Positions 25,565 through 37,166 of a stretch of DNA of 64,000 nucleotides are shown piece by piece. The notes beneath the pieces are model-generated. The model saw only the letters and a list, made by a program, of their open reading frames with translations, was not told the DNA's origin and made no database searches. The translations under genes and the position numbers were made by a program. The DNA comes from Hirundichthys speculiger (taxonomy: Eukaryota; Chordata; Actinopteri; Beloniformes; Exocoetidae), in assembly GCA_018398805.1 (NCBI GenBank), contig JAGFBZ010000258.1:6064501-6128500 (forward strand), read 5' to 3'. How positions within the stretch are numbered: position 1 is the first letter of the stretch; each line of letters opens with the position of its first letter.

Positions 25565-26210
25565 TTAATTAATTACAATTAATCACAATGTATACACACA
25601 ATCAAATGATGAATTCAAAAGTAGTGTAAAGGTCACTTTTATTTAAATGTTCTGCTGCCATATGAATAAAAGTGCCAGAACATTTCTTTTGCAAACACTT
25701 TTAACATCAGCACTTGTCAGTAACACATTTTTAGTGTAAATTTCATCTTAAAAAATGTAAAATAAAATAAGTGCCAAGGCATTCATGTCATCCTGTTTTT
25801 ATGAAAAATAAAAAAAAGTCTATCAACAAAATCCTGAGCCACAATCAGAACATTAAAACAGGTAATTTCTGAGGTAACAGCAGAAACAACTTGGCAGTTG
25901 GTTACAAATTGTTGTTACCTTGTTTCTGTTGAATCCACCGTCTGGGAGAACTTTAAAATGAAAATATCCATGTAAAAAGTTCTGTAACTTTATTACTCTC
26001 CATGTCTGTTTTAGCTTTCCCGCAGGTTTTTCCGTCAATTATCTTCCGGTTCTCCAGCAGCCAGAAACAGACTTTTCAAAAAAAAAAAAAAGCATGTGAG
26101 CAACATGCGTTAATGCGCGATAAATAATAAAATAAATGTTGGCGTTAATAAATTCATGAGTTAATCCAATAATAATGCATTATCTTGCCCTAATAAGCCC
26201 TAATAAATAC
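25565..26210. mobile_element. hAT-like element remnant abutting the Tc1 fragment
   Basis: It begins with ATTAATTACAATTAATCAC and ends around GCGTTAATGCGCGATAAA, GTTAATAAATTCATGAG and GCATTATCTTGCCC. These are phrases I associate with a widespread teleost hAT family whose ends carry TTAATGCG words. The interior (CAGAACATTTCTTTTGCAAA) fits the same family. No transposase frame or clear TSD was seen. A possible relative lies near 36420-36480. Confidence 0.45.
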
Positions 26211-26573
26211 ATTTTGACATACATTTTTAAATACATTTTATGAGTAGGAGCAGACCAGCAAGCCTTTGTTCCATCAACTTTGTCCTTTGTCGTTGCATGT
26301 AAACAACTCAAAGATGCTCCGAATGTTCCCGATAAATTCACATGTGAAATATCTGGATCTGCATTTGAGCTACAGCCAATGAGAGAGAGAGAAATGGGCT
26401 GTGAACTTTTAACAGAATACAAAGAGTCACACCACAATTCGAGATGGCAAATACTTTTTCTTTACAAATGACTGGAGCTCTCTTTAGCACAGACCATCTG
26501 TGTCAGGAATATTAGGGTTAGGACCCAAATGCAGGAGAGCAGGAGGTGGGAGTGTTCAACAAGAGGCTTTAAT
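26211..26573. other. Non-coding stretch, nothing recognised
   Basis: No gene. It ends in the 8-bp left copy (GCTTTAAT, 26566-26573) of the target duplication of the following MITE. Confidence 0.5.
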
Positions 26574-26700
26574 CCAGGAGTGTCGGACTCCAGGCCTCGA
26601 GGGCCACTGTCCTGCAAGTCTTAGATGTTTCCCTGCTTCAGCACACCGGATTCAAATGAATGGGTCGTTAACAGACCTGTGCCTGGAGTCTGACACCTGT
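26574..26700. mobile_element. 127-bp hAT MITE with intact 8-bp target duplication
   Basis: The left end CCAGGAGTGTCGGACTCCAG and the reverse complement of the right end, ACAGGTGTCAGACTCCAGG, form near-perfect terminal inverted repeats. The 8-bp direct repeat GCTTTAAT flanks it exactly at 26566-26573 and 26701-26708. An 8-bp TSD plus CAGG-type ends is diagnostic of hAT elements. The interior CCTCGAGGGCC phrase belongs to a repeat common in fish. It has no coding capacity. Confidence 0.88.
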
Positions 26701-26708
26701 GCTTTAAT

Positions 26709-27540
26709 CACTCAAAAAAATAAATCAAAACTTAACTGAGGAAAGCCCACAAAAAAAAAAGAGAAACATCAGGGGAGAGACTTCCTCAGGATACGCTGCC
26801 CCCATTTGGTCTAGGGCAGTATGGCTACATAATGTGCCTTTTTTTACATTTGACCAGCACATCTAAAATACAATGTACAGATGCGTTTAATGTACAAGTA
26901 ACTGATGCCACTTCTCATTGGAATAATGCATCTAAGATGCCTTTTGGATGTGTATCATATAATGTAATGATTTGGGGTGACGATCATTTTGTTATAATCT
27001 AATCATATGTGAAACAGAAAGTGGATCACTTTCAATTTGTTGATTTTTTTTTTTTTTGGGGGGGGGGGGGGGGGCAGGCCTGTGTAAGCACCTGAAGCCC
27101 ATTATTTCAACAGTTTTCTTTTTTTTTCTTTTTTTTTTAACCACAAACAGTATGTATGGGGAATTCATGCACTTCATATCTCCAAGACAGATAACAGGCA
27201 CCAGGATTAGAAGTATATCAAACTGGGAATGCGAGCTCCTGTGTTCATTGGCTTCCAGTTATCAAAATCTGGAGGCCTAAAAACACCATTTATCAGGAAA
27301 CTTGTTATCTGTCTTCTTTTTTTTTTCTACCCTGTACAGAGTCACATAATAAAACTGACACATGGCTCACTGTGGTGTTGCATTATTTCAACGTTTTCCT
27401 ACCTCCAACACTCTAGGTTATAAGTTTGCTGCAGTTTCTCCTGTGAGCTATCTTGGTTTCTTCTTCAGTGTTAAACTTATTTTGCATGAAAACAACACAA
27501 TTGTTGTTTTCACCTTAATGTTAAGTCAGAGTATTTCATG
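26709..27540. other. Non-coding stretch containing a T14-G17 tract
   Basis: No gene is supported. A run of 14 T (27044-27057) is followed directly by 17 G (27058-27074), a strong G-quadruplex candidate and a likely assembly or sequencing weak spot. Confidence 0.6.
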
Positions 27541-28030
27541 AGGCAGAGCCTCCTAGATGTAAAGATAGGAAGAGGTTCAACAGTCTGCGACATACTGTAT
27601 CTAAAAATGGTGCCGCAATTATCAGAAAAATGTTCCAGTGTAAAATTGCAAAGACTTTGAAGATCCCACCATCTAAGGTACATAATATTATCAAAAAAAT
27701 TCTGAGAATCAGGAGGAGTGTCTGTGTGGAAGTGACAAGGTCGAAGGCTAAAACTGAATGCGCATGATCTTTGGCTCTTCAAGGACGTTTACAGGCAGTT
27801 GTTAGAAGACGAGATGATGCTACACAATTATAAACTGATCCCTGTCCCAGTTTTTTTGAGATGTGTTGCTTCCATCAAATTTAAAGTGAGCTGATAGTTT
27901 TCATGCTGAAAGTTTCTCACTTTTAACATCTGATATGTTAATATGGGTTTGTGAGATTTGCAAACGATTGCACCTGTTTTAATTTACATGTCACACAATG
28001 TTTCAACTGTTTTGCATTTGGGGTTGTTAT
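27541..28030 (+). pseudogene. Internally deleted Tc1/mariner-type transposon relic
   Basis: The first part encodes a degraded helix-turn-helix region (PPSKVHNIIKK, followed by a basic SVCVEVTRSK segment). It jumps directly to the transposase C-terminus at about 27783 (RTFTGSC-like, then GATGATGCTACACAA) and a family-typical 3'UTR (CCCTGTCCCAGTTTTTTTGAG). The right end, GGGGTTGT at about 28022, corresponds to a terminal repeat reading ACAACCCC. The catalytic centre is deleted. It is related to the relics at 3226 and 9190, which preserve the part missing here. The left end is not resolved. Confidence 0.65.
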
Positions 28031-30239
28031 ATATGTAAATCCTTGAAATAATATGAGGGTGGACTTTCTTTTCCAGACAACAGCGATCTTTGATGTTTTT
28101 AAATGGAAATGATGTAGGTTTTTTTGGAAATATACAGTGAGGCATGGATTCATTCATAAGTAGTCAATTAAATCCCGTGTGAAAACTGAAAATGACAGCT
28201 TTAAGTTACTGGCTTAGCCTGTCACTCATGTGAACAGGACAGATATATATCCTCTTATTATATGATTGTTCTAAAACTCAATTAAAAGACTTTTTGGCCA
28301 CTTGGGTTCACTGTAGATTAATTTTCAACAAAAATACCTTTTTTACAACTGTATGGACTGACTGAATGCAGTGTTTTGCACTAAATATGTCTAGTATATA
28401 TATTGATATTAGCACCTCTTCAAGTCACATGACATGATGAAATTAGATCATTTAAGCTCTTCTCCTTGAGGAAATACCTTTTCCAATACCCATTTCTATT
28501 TCTAAACAGGGCTTTAAAATAATGAACTGCCTTCTCGTCCAGGTTAATAATTGCATAAACGTTCTGGGTAAGTTTCCTTCTTTCTTTCCTTTTTTCTCCA
28601 CTAGTGAAACTGTTCGTGCAGTGTGTTCTTGAAGATTTTCTGTCCTGTCTCTGCTGTTCTTTGCACTTCAGTGGGAGAGTGGCAGACTAATGAGGAGCAG
28701 TTTGGATGTGATAAGTGGATTTCATCATCTTTCCTGCATGAGAAGAGCAAAAGATGCTATCTCTGACATCAAGTCGGGTAATGAGTGATACGGATCTGTC
28801 CTGGAAGTTCCTAAATCAATAAAGATGAACTGATGAGTCAGTGAGGCAAGACAAAGACAGGCAAACATAAATCCAAAATGCACTGGAAACTGGGTTGGAT
28901 ATTAATCAAGTATTTTAATACAAAACTATCATTTTTATCAGAGCTCTGTCTCTTCGTTTCTTTAAAGTAGACAGCAATAATGTCCAAATCTGGAAAATCT
29001 GCCCATGATATGTAAACTCTTCTTTAGTACCTTATCAGAGTGTTAAGTTAAACGTTAAATGAGGAGGCCTTTCAGTTTGAAAGAAGAGTGAGAGACAGGT
29101 AAAATAAGAGTAAAGGAGTTGCTGCAGCCAAGGCTGTTTGAAACCAGCTGGAGTATTTCTCTAACAAAGAAGCCACTGACACAAATGATGGTCTGGTTCT
29201 TATGGATATCATTTCACAAACAGGAAAATCTGGGATTTTGTCTTCAAGTCAAAGGCAAAGGATGACTTTTTGAAATGAGTGTGTGCTGTGTGAAGCTATA
29301 AAGGATAATTTTCCTATTTGTCTGGTTTACTTCAGTGACACATCCCGTAACACTGACATTGCCACGTTCTTTCAGCTGCTGTCTCCATTCACACTGTCAA
29401 ACCACAAAGGATCAACTGACTTGGCAAACTACCACTCCATACCTCTTGGTGGCAGAAGTGCACCACTGTCACTGTTTGCTAACTGCCAATAGAATGAAAT
29501 TAAAAATTAAATTAAGAGAAAGAAGAAAAGCAACACCTGGGACACTAAGATCGGCACTGAAGGAATCAAGATGGTTGCTGAATTTCTGTTTGCTGCTTGG
29601 CTACACAGCAGTGGTGGTGATGAATGAGAAGACACAACTTGATCTTGAAGAGGACTACTGAGGTATATATATGTATTTTGCTTTCAAGTTAAAATTCGTA
29701 CTCTTTTGGACCTAAATCAAGAACCGATTTCGAAACAAATAATGTCCCCAAAAATCAGAATCAAAATCTTGAAATTGTATACCAAAAACCTCACAACCCA
29801 AGCATAAAGCCTTGACACTGGGTATGCAATAAAGCTTGGTTGTGACTCTGGATACAAGCCAATACTGCATTCATACCAGTTTCTTTTGTTTGTTTTGTTT
29901 GCAAGCTGATTTTAACCTTTAAAACCGAATCTTTTTAGATTTCCAGGATGTGATGTGAATGAAAATGAGAGAAAAAAACAAATGAATGACAGAAACCTAA
30001 GCATTGAAAGGATCTGTAAAGTGCGTGCAATTCAATATCTAAAAGGGAGGTGGGAACAAGAAAGAAGAAATTTAGAGTTGGCAGAAATACAGTTAAGGTT
30101 CAAGTTATTGATTTTTCTCCAAGGACATTACTCAAATCTAGAGATCATAACCTAAATGAAATAATTTTACTGAATTGCTCAATGTAACTGCTTATGAGCA
30201 GTTTTAAATGATAAACATAATATTCACAGTTTGTAGTGA
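28031..30239. other. Gene-poor stretch with two possible small exons
   Basis: No recognised gene. A GT-AG bounded segment at 28510-28567 and a following acceptor at 28670-28671 keep one frame open to TGA 28764-28766, but the peptide is unrecognised and the first piece is AT-rich, so this may be chance. The 108-codon ORF at 29335-29661 has no motif. Confidence 0.35.
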
Positions 30240-31297
30240 CTGATTGATTTTAAGGTTCTTTTAGTTGTTTATAAATGTCTGAATGGTCTTGGGCCTTCTT
30301 ATTTATCTGACCTTCTTTTAAATTACGAACCCTCGCGGACCCTGAGGTCCTCTGGTACTGGACTTTTGGTTGTTCCGAAAGTAAGAACTAAAACTTACGG
30401 CGAGGCTTCTTTACATTACTATGGGCCTCGTCTGTGGAACAGCCTGCCAGAGGACCTCAGGGCTGCAGAGACTGTTGATGTTTTTAAAAAGAGGCTCAAG
30501 ACCTTCCTTTTTAATTTAGCTTTTAACTGAATCTTATTTTATCTCAATTTTTATTTTAAATTTATAATTTTTAATTTTTTATCTTATTTTATTTATTTAT
30601 TTTGTTATTTTTATTTATTTTTTTTAATCTATTTCATTTATGGACTGCTTTATTTTATTAAATCCTTTATGTGCATTTTTACTACTGCTATTTATTTTAA
30701 GGTAATTTGATCCTTGTTCTGAATTTTTTATTTTATTTTATTAATTTTTATTTTGTTCATTTAATAATTACTCCGGTGTTTACCTCAGCGGGGATCTTTC
30801 ACACTGGGGGCTCTGCCTGCTCTGTCTGGGGGGCTGTTGCCGTGGTAATCACCCTTGTCTGGGTGGCTGGGGTCCTGTACTGCAGTTCAACGACCCTGGT
30901 CTGGACCCTGGCCTGCCCTGGGTGGTTGCTGTGGTGATGGCCTCTCTGGATGTGGGTGGGCTGGCTCCTGGGGTGATTAGATCCCCAAGATATTTGTTTT
31001 GATATTTGTGTTTTGATATTTGGATATTTATTTATTTAAATAGAAGTACTTCATCCTCTTTTTTTTTTCCCTTCTTTTAAGAGACAAAAAAAAAAGAGGG
31101 AGTTTTGTTTTGTTTGTGGTGCATGGGGGGGTGAGGGGTAATGGGAGGAGGCTTTGCGACTTTGGGGTGTGTGACGGCTTTTATTTTGTTTTAATGTTTT
31201 AATTTTTGTTTTTTTTTTTTTAATGAAAAGCACTTTGTGTTGCCTGAGGGCATGAAAAGCGCTCTATAAATAAAGTTTGATTTGATTTGATTTGATG
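30240..31297 (+). mobile_element. 5'-truncated L2-like LINE (3' end with tail)
   Basis: A 96-codon frame from 30240 to TGA 30528-30530 matches the C-terminus of L2-type LINE ORF2: IDFKVLLVVYKCLNGLGPSY, LLVVPKVRTKTYGEASLHYY, GPRLWNSLPEDLRAAETVDV and FKKRLKTFLFNLAFN. It is followed by a T-rich stretch, a GC-rich block (30771-30975) and the typical end GCGCTCTATAAATAAAGTTT with TTTGA repeats to about 31297. It is the opposite orientation and a different subfamily from the LINE at 18603-19411. The terminal coding piece is undamaged; upstream is broken at a stop at 30237. Confidence 0.88.
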
Positions 31298-31494
31298 AAC
31301 AGATTCCCTTAGACTCAGTTTCTCCGAACCTCAGTTTTCTTGCATACAACAGGTGCAGCAATGTTGCACATTTGTGAGTCAGTAATAATGTCATTGTCAA
31401 TCTGGTATATAATTTTACAAAGATTTTTTTTTTGGCAACAGAATCACCTTCTTGTCAGATCTGTGCTCTGAGATTAAGACATTGAGGGAGTTCA

Positions 31495-31575
31495 ATTCAA
31501 TTCATTTTTATTTGTATAGCATCTGTTACAATGCCAATTATCTCTAGGCATTTTACAGAGACCCAGAGCATGACC
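31495..31575 (-). repeat. LINE 3' tail fragment, relative of the 18603 element
   Basis: TCAATTCAATTCATTTTTAT, then GTATAGCATCTGTTACAATG and TTTACAGAGACCCAGAGCAT repeat, with a few changes, the tail at 18603-18690. Only the last 80 bp of the element is present. Confidence 0.75.
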
Positions 31576-33562
31576 CACAAGCAAATATCATTAACAAAAA
31601 TTACAATATTAAATCCTAATCAAGGATAATGGCAATAATGACATGTATTGATTGAGTTCATTTGAGCATATGGCGATTTACAACAGGTCACAAAGTAGCT
31701 TTGAAGCTGCTTGGTCGCCGAGGCCACAACCCATTGCTTAGTTGCCTTGGTTGTGTTCCCTGGTAAACCTTGTTTAATCTAAAGCAGTGCAGCAACGAAG
31801 TACTTTATTGCACAAAATTCCTTCTTCAGAAGGAAATGAAACACTACAACTGTTGTGATTTGTTGTAAAAATATTACTAATAGCGCATATTAGTTTACCA
31901 ATAATTGTTTGAGGTTCTAGTAAGGCAGTTGTACAACACTTGAAAAAGCACTTGACAATTGGACAAGGGTGCAGAGTGGATTTAATCTCCATCTGTATAC
32001 AAGCAGAGATGGTCATTGTAACTCACATACAGCACAAGACAATGAGCAGAGGAAATACAGTCATTTTAAACACTGTTTTATCAATACGTTGAGCTAATTT
32101 CTTCTGACAGCTATGTGTCTAAAAAATCATGCAATGGCGCCTGAACAATGTCCCACATTGGATTAGATATTCCACAGTTGATATTAATATCACTCGACAA
32201 ACATGCCATGGTGACCTGACCCTATTTTTAATACAACATGATTCATGTGGTTCTATACCAAACATGGCTGTGAATATTGAATGGCTCCTCCTAAACGTTA
32301 CCCACAAGAATTGTTATGAGAGAACATACACTTGAGTCTTCTTTATAAAAATGATGCTTTGACCAGTTTTGCTCTGGGAGTAAAACATTGCTGTGTGTCA
32401 AAGCCAGTAGGATCTCTGAAATATGCACAAAATTCCCTTTGGCTTTCGGGAAATAACCAGCAATATTTGATCTTGAGAGAAACTTCTGCCTCTAAGAGGA
32501 CATACAGTAAAGAATAAGTGTGTGAACGTGAAGACCAAATCAAAAAAATTCAGTCCTGCTGAAGAAACATCTCTGTTTCTGGGCTAAACTAATTACATCT
32601 TATCAGATGACTTGAAGTATTGTACAACGGGCCCAGAATTTTTGGATTAGGAACACTATTCTTTTGATGGTGAGCAATGATGCTGTAACGGGGGGAAAAG
32701 GAACATTTATTAACACTGCATTGTAGGTCGGCCAGTTATCTAAGCTATACAAAGAGAGGCAAAAGAAAAGAAAATAGAGGCTAACCCTTTTTCAGTCATC
32801 CACTTCTATTGTGGACAGCACTTGATTAAGGAGTTTGTGTCTGGGGATTTTACTGCCTCTCAGGTTCTAATGAAGCACAGAACAGCAATGAGAAAGTCTA
32901 AAATAAATGGTGACAGATAGAGAAATAGTCACTGACCTCTCTGCTTCAGTGAAACATTACAACTGATATCAAGAGTCAGGAGCGTCAACAAGAGTCTGTT
33001 TTAGTCACATTACACCACTCAAACAACTGGTTCAGAAGATCTAATCTGCTGGATTGTGGTTTCACCAGTCGAGTAAGATCTGTGCTATTTTTCACAGCTG
33101 GCTTGAATACCATCCACCATTCAGCTGTACAACAGCCTCTGATGTTCATCAAAACCTCAAGTCATGCAAAGAAGGCATTCACCGACAGCCTCTCAAGTAT
33201 AATGCATGATTTATGCTTCTTACACTGAACTGATGGTGTATGTCCACCGTAATCGGGAACCTGATGATGTAACCTCCACTGTAGCTTGATGTGCACCTCC
33301 TCAGAAATGTAGCTACACGTCAGTTTGATGTGAACTGCAACAAACGTGGTTGATCGGCTTGGTAGCAAGTTACTTTCTTCCATGTTTTACCTGCTACTGT
33401 TTCATCTTTATTGTTCTGAAGTTGGAAAGATAGATTGCTGCAACATCAGTTAAAAATGACTACTGCTCAACATTTATCAGCTCCAACTCACATAAGATAT
33501 GCTCTATTTGCTCCGCTGTCATGTCTGAGCTACGTAAAGAAATTAAAATAAATGAAAGTTCA
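31576..33562. other. Non-coding stretch, nothing recognised
   Basis: No gene, repeat family or strong structure is seen. Overlapping short ORFs on both strands at 32119-32543 lack motifs. Confidence 0.5.
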
Positions 33563-33570
33563 GCACTGCA

Positions 33571-33745
33571 CTGGGGCGCCGAAAAGGGGGGGTAAAGGAT
33601 ACGGATTATAGGGGCCCATGATTGAGGGGGGCCCAGAGAGGCCCCTAATGATGATCAAAAATAGCATCAACAAATTTTGCCGCTGTGTTGGGGGGCCCGG
33701 TAAAGATTCTTTTCATGGGGCCCAAAATCCCTAGCGGTGCCCCTG
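33571..33745. mobile_element. 175-bp hAT MITE with intact 8-bp target duplication
   Basis: The ends CTGGGGCGCCG and, reverse-complemented, CAGGGGCACCGCTAG are inverted repeats. GCACTGCA flanks the element at 33563-33570 and again at 33746-33753. The interior is rich in GGGGCCC blocks. Its ends resemble those of the larger hAT in the tandem array (CAGGGGCGG type), suggesting related transposases. It is non-coding. Confidence 0.85.
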
Positions 33746-33753
33746 GCACTGCA

Positions 33754-34376
33754 AGCTACAGTGCTACAGAAACCAACCTGCAACACCACCTAGTGTTAAG
33801 TAGTGTATTTATTGTGACAAACAACAACTGACGAGCATAGGTGATATCTACGATGTGGGTAAATGCTTAAGATTCTAAAACTCAAAGCTAATCCAAGCTG
33901 CAACTACATGCCTGTTTGATATGACTGCTGATAGACTTGGATGGAGCAAAAACTACCTAATTAAAGATAGGGTAAGATATTCTACAGTATGTCAACACCA
34001 TCCACTAGCTGCCCTGTCATGAATAAACTGTAAAAGAAAAAAAGTAGTCTTCATACGTAGCCCAAGCTCTATAAAATGGAAACAGAGTGGGGGCCCCAAA
34101 CCATAGCAAATATTGTTCCAGCCAATCACCAACAGATACCATGATTGCACATGCTTTCTTGGGAAGCACTGGAGAGAGGGGGGTGGGAGGAGATAACCTC
34201 TGTGTGTTTTCCTGATGTTTTGTTACAAATATCAACAGACGTGATATGATCCTGGAGACTAATTCAGAAAGCAGCTTATGTGTAAATACTGAAACTGTTA
34301 AAACTGAAGTGAAGGAAACTCTAAAATTCCATTTTAGGTAAAAGATAAAAGCCGAGAGTGAGTGGGTTAATTCAAG
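33754..34376. other. Non-coding stretch, nothing recognised
   Basis: No gene or clear repeat. Confidence 0.5.
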
Positions 34377-35475
34377 CCCCTTTCAGACACCGAGGTGACT
34401 TATGCTCTGAGTCTGTTACCATGGTAACGTACTCTGTGAGCATAACCAGGCTGAGCTTCCGTCTCTTCCCTCTCATAAAGCTGAAATGGGTTTAATTTTA
34501 CATTTTGAAAACATTATTAACAATCACGAGTCCATTTATTGACTGTAACATTTTTATTGACTGGAGATCATTTTGCATACCCTGATGATTTTTGTTAGAG
34601 TTGTTCTGCACAGTAACATAATCTATACGTGTGATCTTATCCATCCTTGCATCACAAATGTCATCCATTGTATGCTCTTACTTCACACAGTGTACTTTAT
34701 TTTATTTTTTTTAGCTATTTATTTGCTAATGTGAATTTTCTTCATAATGACAGGGCACAGCCAGCGAGAGAGGAATCCATAAGAGCCATCAAAGAAGAAT
34801 TTCATAGGAGCCTATGATGGAGAAATTGATATAACTAATGATTGACAGTAAGATATTTCTTAATAGCATCCTGTCCCCACCTCTGTGATGAAAGGAACTT
34901 TCTTCAGGATTTCCCAGTGTGATTGGATGTATTGATGGTGCCCATATTCCTATCGAAGCTCCCTGAATGATTTTTCCTTTGTGAGAGTAAAATGTTATTA
35001 AAGTGAGTGACAGCCATAAGCCTTTTACGTGTGTCTGAATTTAGTTTTTAGATGTCATCTTCAACTCCTTCCAAGTTTGTTTGTTTTTTTGTTTTTTTCA
35101 GCAGAAGTATTGCACCTACATGAAAAATCACTTAGGTAACACACCTACATTTGACTACTTGTCACTTATGCCTTCATATAACAGTCATTAAATATTGAGA
35201 TTACACATTCATTCTCCAGCAATTTCCCACATGTCAACTCTGCTCCCTTCGTCACTGCAGCTGTGTTGCTTTTCTGCAGACATTATATCAAATTTACCTT
35301 GTGATTGCAAAAAAAAACTCTAATTTTAAAGATGAAGAGTAGGAGGAGCTGATGAAGCAAACTATAAACTCTAAACCCCCAGAATGAAACCACAAACTCT
35401 GAGTTTCTCAAGGTTTGTCAACTCTGAGTTAGTTTTTTAACTCAAAATTTGTTGAACCTCCTTTCTGGAATGAGC
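34377..35475 (+). pseudogene. PIF/Harbinger transposon relic, internally deleted
   Basis: The right end (about 35420-35475, CTTTCTGGAATGAGCCCC) and the preceding AAACTCTGAGTTT words are those of teleost Harbinger elements. The left end near 34377 begins GCCCCTTTCAGACACC and includes the palindrome GTTACCATGGTAAC (34415-34428) often found inside such elements. At 34907-34963 the frame GFPSVIGCIDGAHIPIEAP is the first catalytic-aspartate block of a HARBI1-like transposase, ending in a stop at 34964. The rest of the nuclease and the Myb-like partner gene are absent. Exact ends and the 3-bp TSD were not resolved. Confidence 0.75.
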
Positions 35476-36776
35476 CCCAGAAATCCCTTACCCTGCCTTT
35501 AAATGTCTTTATATCTACAGATATATCACAATTTTCAAACAAACCATTTAATAATATTCTTCCATGCAGTCACAGTGTTGTAAAGTTACATCAGAAGCAT
35601 GTTTTTACTGGTATTTTATGCTGACATATATCCATGCACTCACAGAAACGGAGCGATAATAACTGGTACAACACATGCAGTCAATGATTAATGCGTTGCA
35701 CACCATGTCGTATCTGCCAGACATTAATTCACTGTATAACAGGTGCAGAAGATGACAGGTTACTTCTCCTTTTATGTCACCTTATTTATAACCATGTGAG
35801 CGAGTTTTTTACTGTCACATTGTATCAATAAACCTCGTATGTTAAAATTTAACTTTCCTGTGCAACACATTAAAAACGTATAATTGAAACGTTGAAGAGT
35901 TTGACATGGAGTCTGTTGCTGAACATCCAGGCACTGACAAAGGTGCAGACCCTGACAATGCAAGTACTTAAAGTGAGAAGTGAAATGCTTCCTGTTATTA
36001 AACTCTGATTCCTGTCACCAGACAGGTGAACGAGGAGGTGCAGTAAACACACGACGGGTGACAGCGCTGATGGAAAGGAACACAGCTGGCTATAAATAAA
36101 CTCAGCTCATTCACCAACCCTTGTAAAGGATGATGATGATGATAGAATACGTTTTACCCTGAATGCCAGGTAAAAGGCTTGACAGATATATGCTTTGGAG
36201 CTCACTGGCAACAATCAGCTCCTTCCTTCTTTGTGCTCTGCTATTCATTTTTTACTGGATGAGATGATAAAGACGTCGCAGCGCTGTAGAGTGGTCAACA
36301 ATGACGGTCACTGGGTGGTATGTGGATCACACAGCTGGACTCCACTTCAGCTGTAAACCAGCAAACAGAGTTTATGATCACTGACATGAAAACACATCCA
36401 GGCATTTATGTTTAGAATAGCGGTGGGATGCGATTAAAAAAAGGCTTTTTAATTCATTATTAACAATCACATTTTTATCAAATGACAGTATTTGACATAA
36501 TTAGTCAAGTTTTGTCAAAAAGTCAAAAATGTTTTTATATGTCTACTACATTCATAGATTAGTGCAAACTCAAGGTCCAATTCTAGCTGTTATATTCGAC
36601 GGTTTGTAACCTAAAGCACATTCGGTGTCTTGAAAACCTAATTTCAAGAAAATTCCAGGGAATTCTGACCACTAGAAATGGTAAATAAAACATCTTTGGT
36701 AAAAGAAACAGACCATCAGATAAATAAAAAGTGTCATTTCTACAGCTGAAATATGAATCATAACAGTTGTCTGGAG
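35476..36776. other. Non-coding stretch with a possible hAT remnant
   Basis: No gene. About 36420-36480 (GGGATGCGATTAAAA, then TTAATTCATTATTAAC) resembles the end of the TTAATGCG-type hAT family seen at 25565-26210. A short GAT repeat lies at 36127-36142. The last 8 bases (36769-36776) are the left TSD of the next MITE. Confidence 0.4.
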
Positions 36777-37158
36777 CAGCCATTCCCAAATTTCAGAATA
36801 CCAAGGCCCAATTTGAAATGTGAAAAATCTCCACGGCCCACCGAAACCTTTAATCACAACTGCGATCAACATGCAGGACTAGAAGCGATGTCCTGACATT
36901 AATGTAAGGGGTCAACAAATAGGTGACACTTGACATAATAAGTTAAGATGACGGTAGCATAACACTTAACTGGTTTGTTTTGTTACTTCTTAATGTTTTT
37001 AAATCATGTTGTTAATATTTTACAGTAATTAAAAACATATTTAAAAAAGATTGAGGATTTAAAACATATTTGTTTAATTTTAATGACCTCTCACGGCCCA
37101 CCCGCAGTACCATGACGGCCCACCAGCGGGCCGCGGCCCACACTTTGGGAAATTACTG
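36777..37158. mobile_element. 382-bp hAT MITE with intact 8-bp target duplication
   Basis: The left end CAGCCATTCCCAAATTT and the reverse-complemented right end CAGTAATTTCCCAAAGTGTG are inverted repeats. GTCTGGAG is duplicated exactly at 36769-36776 and 37159-37166. GGCCCAC-rich subterminal blocks flank an AT-rich centre. No coding frame. This is a third distinct hAT MITE family in the window. Confidence 0.9.
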
Positions 37159-37166
37159 GTCTGGAG

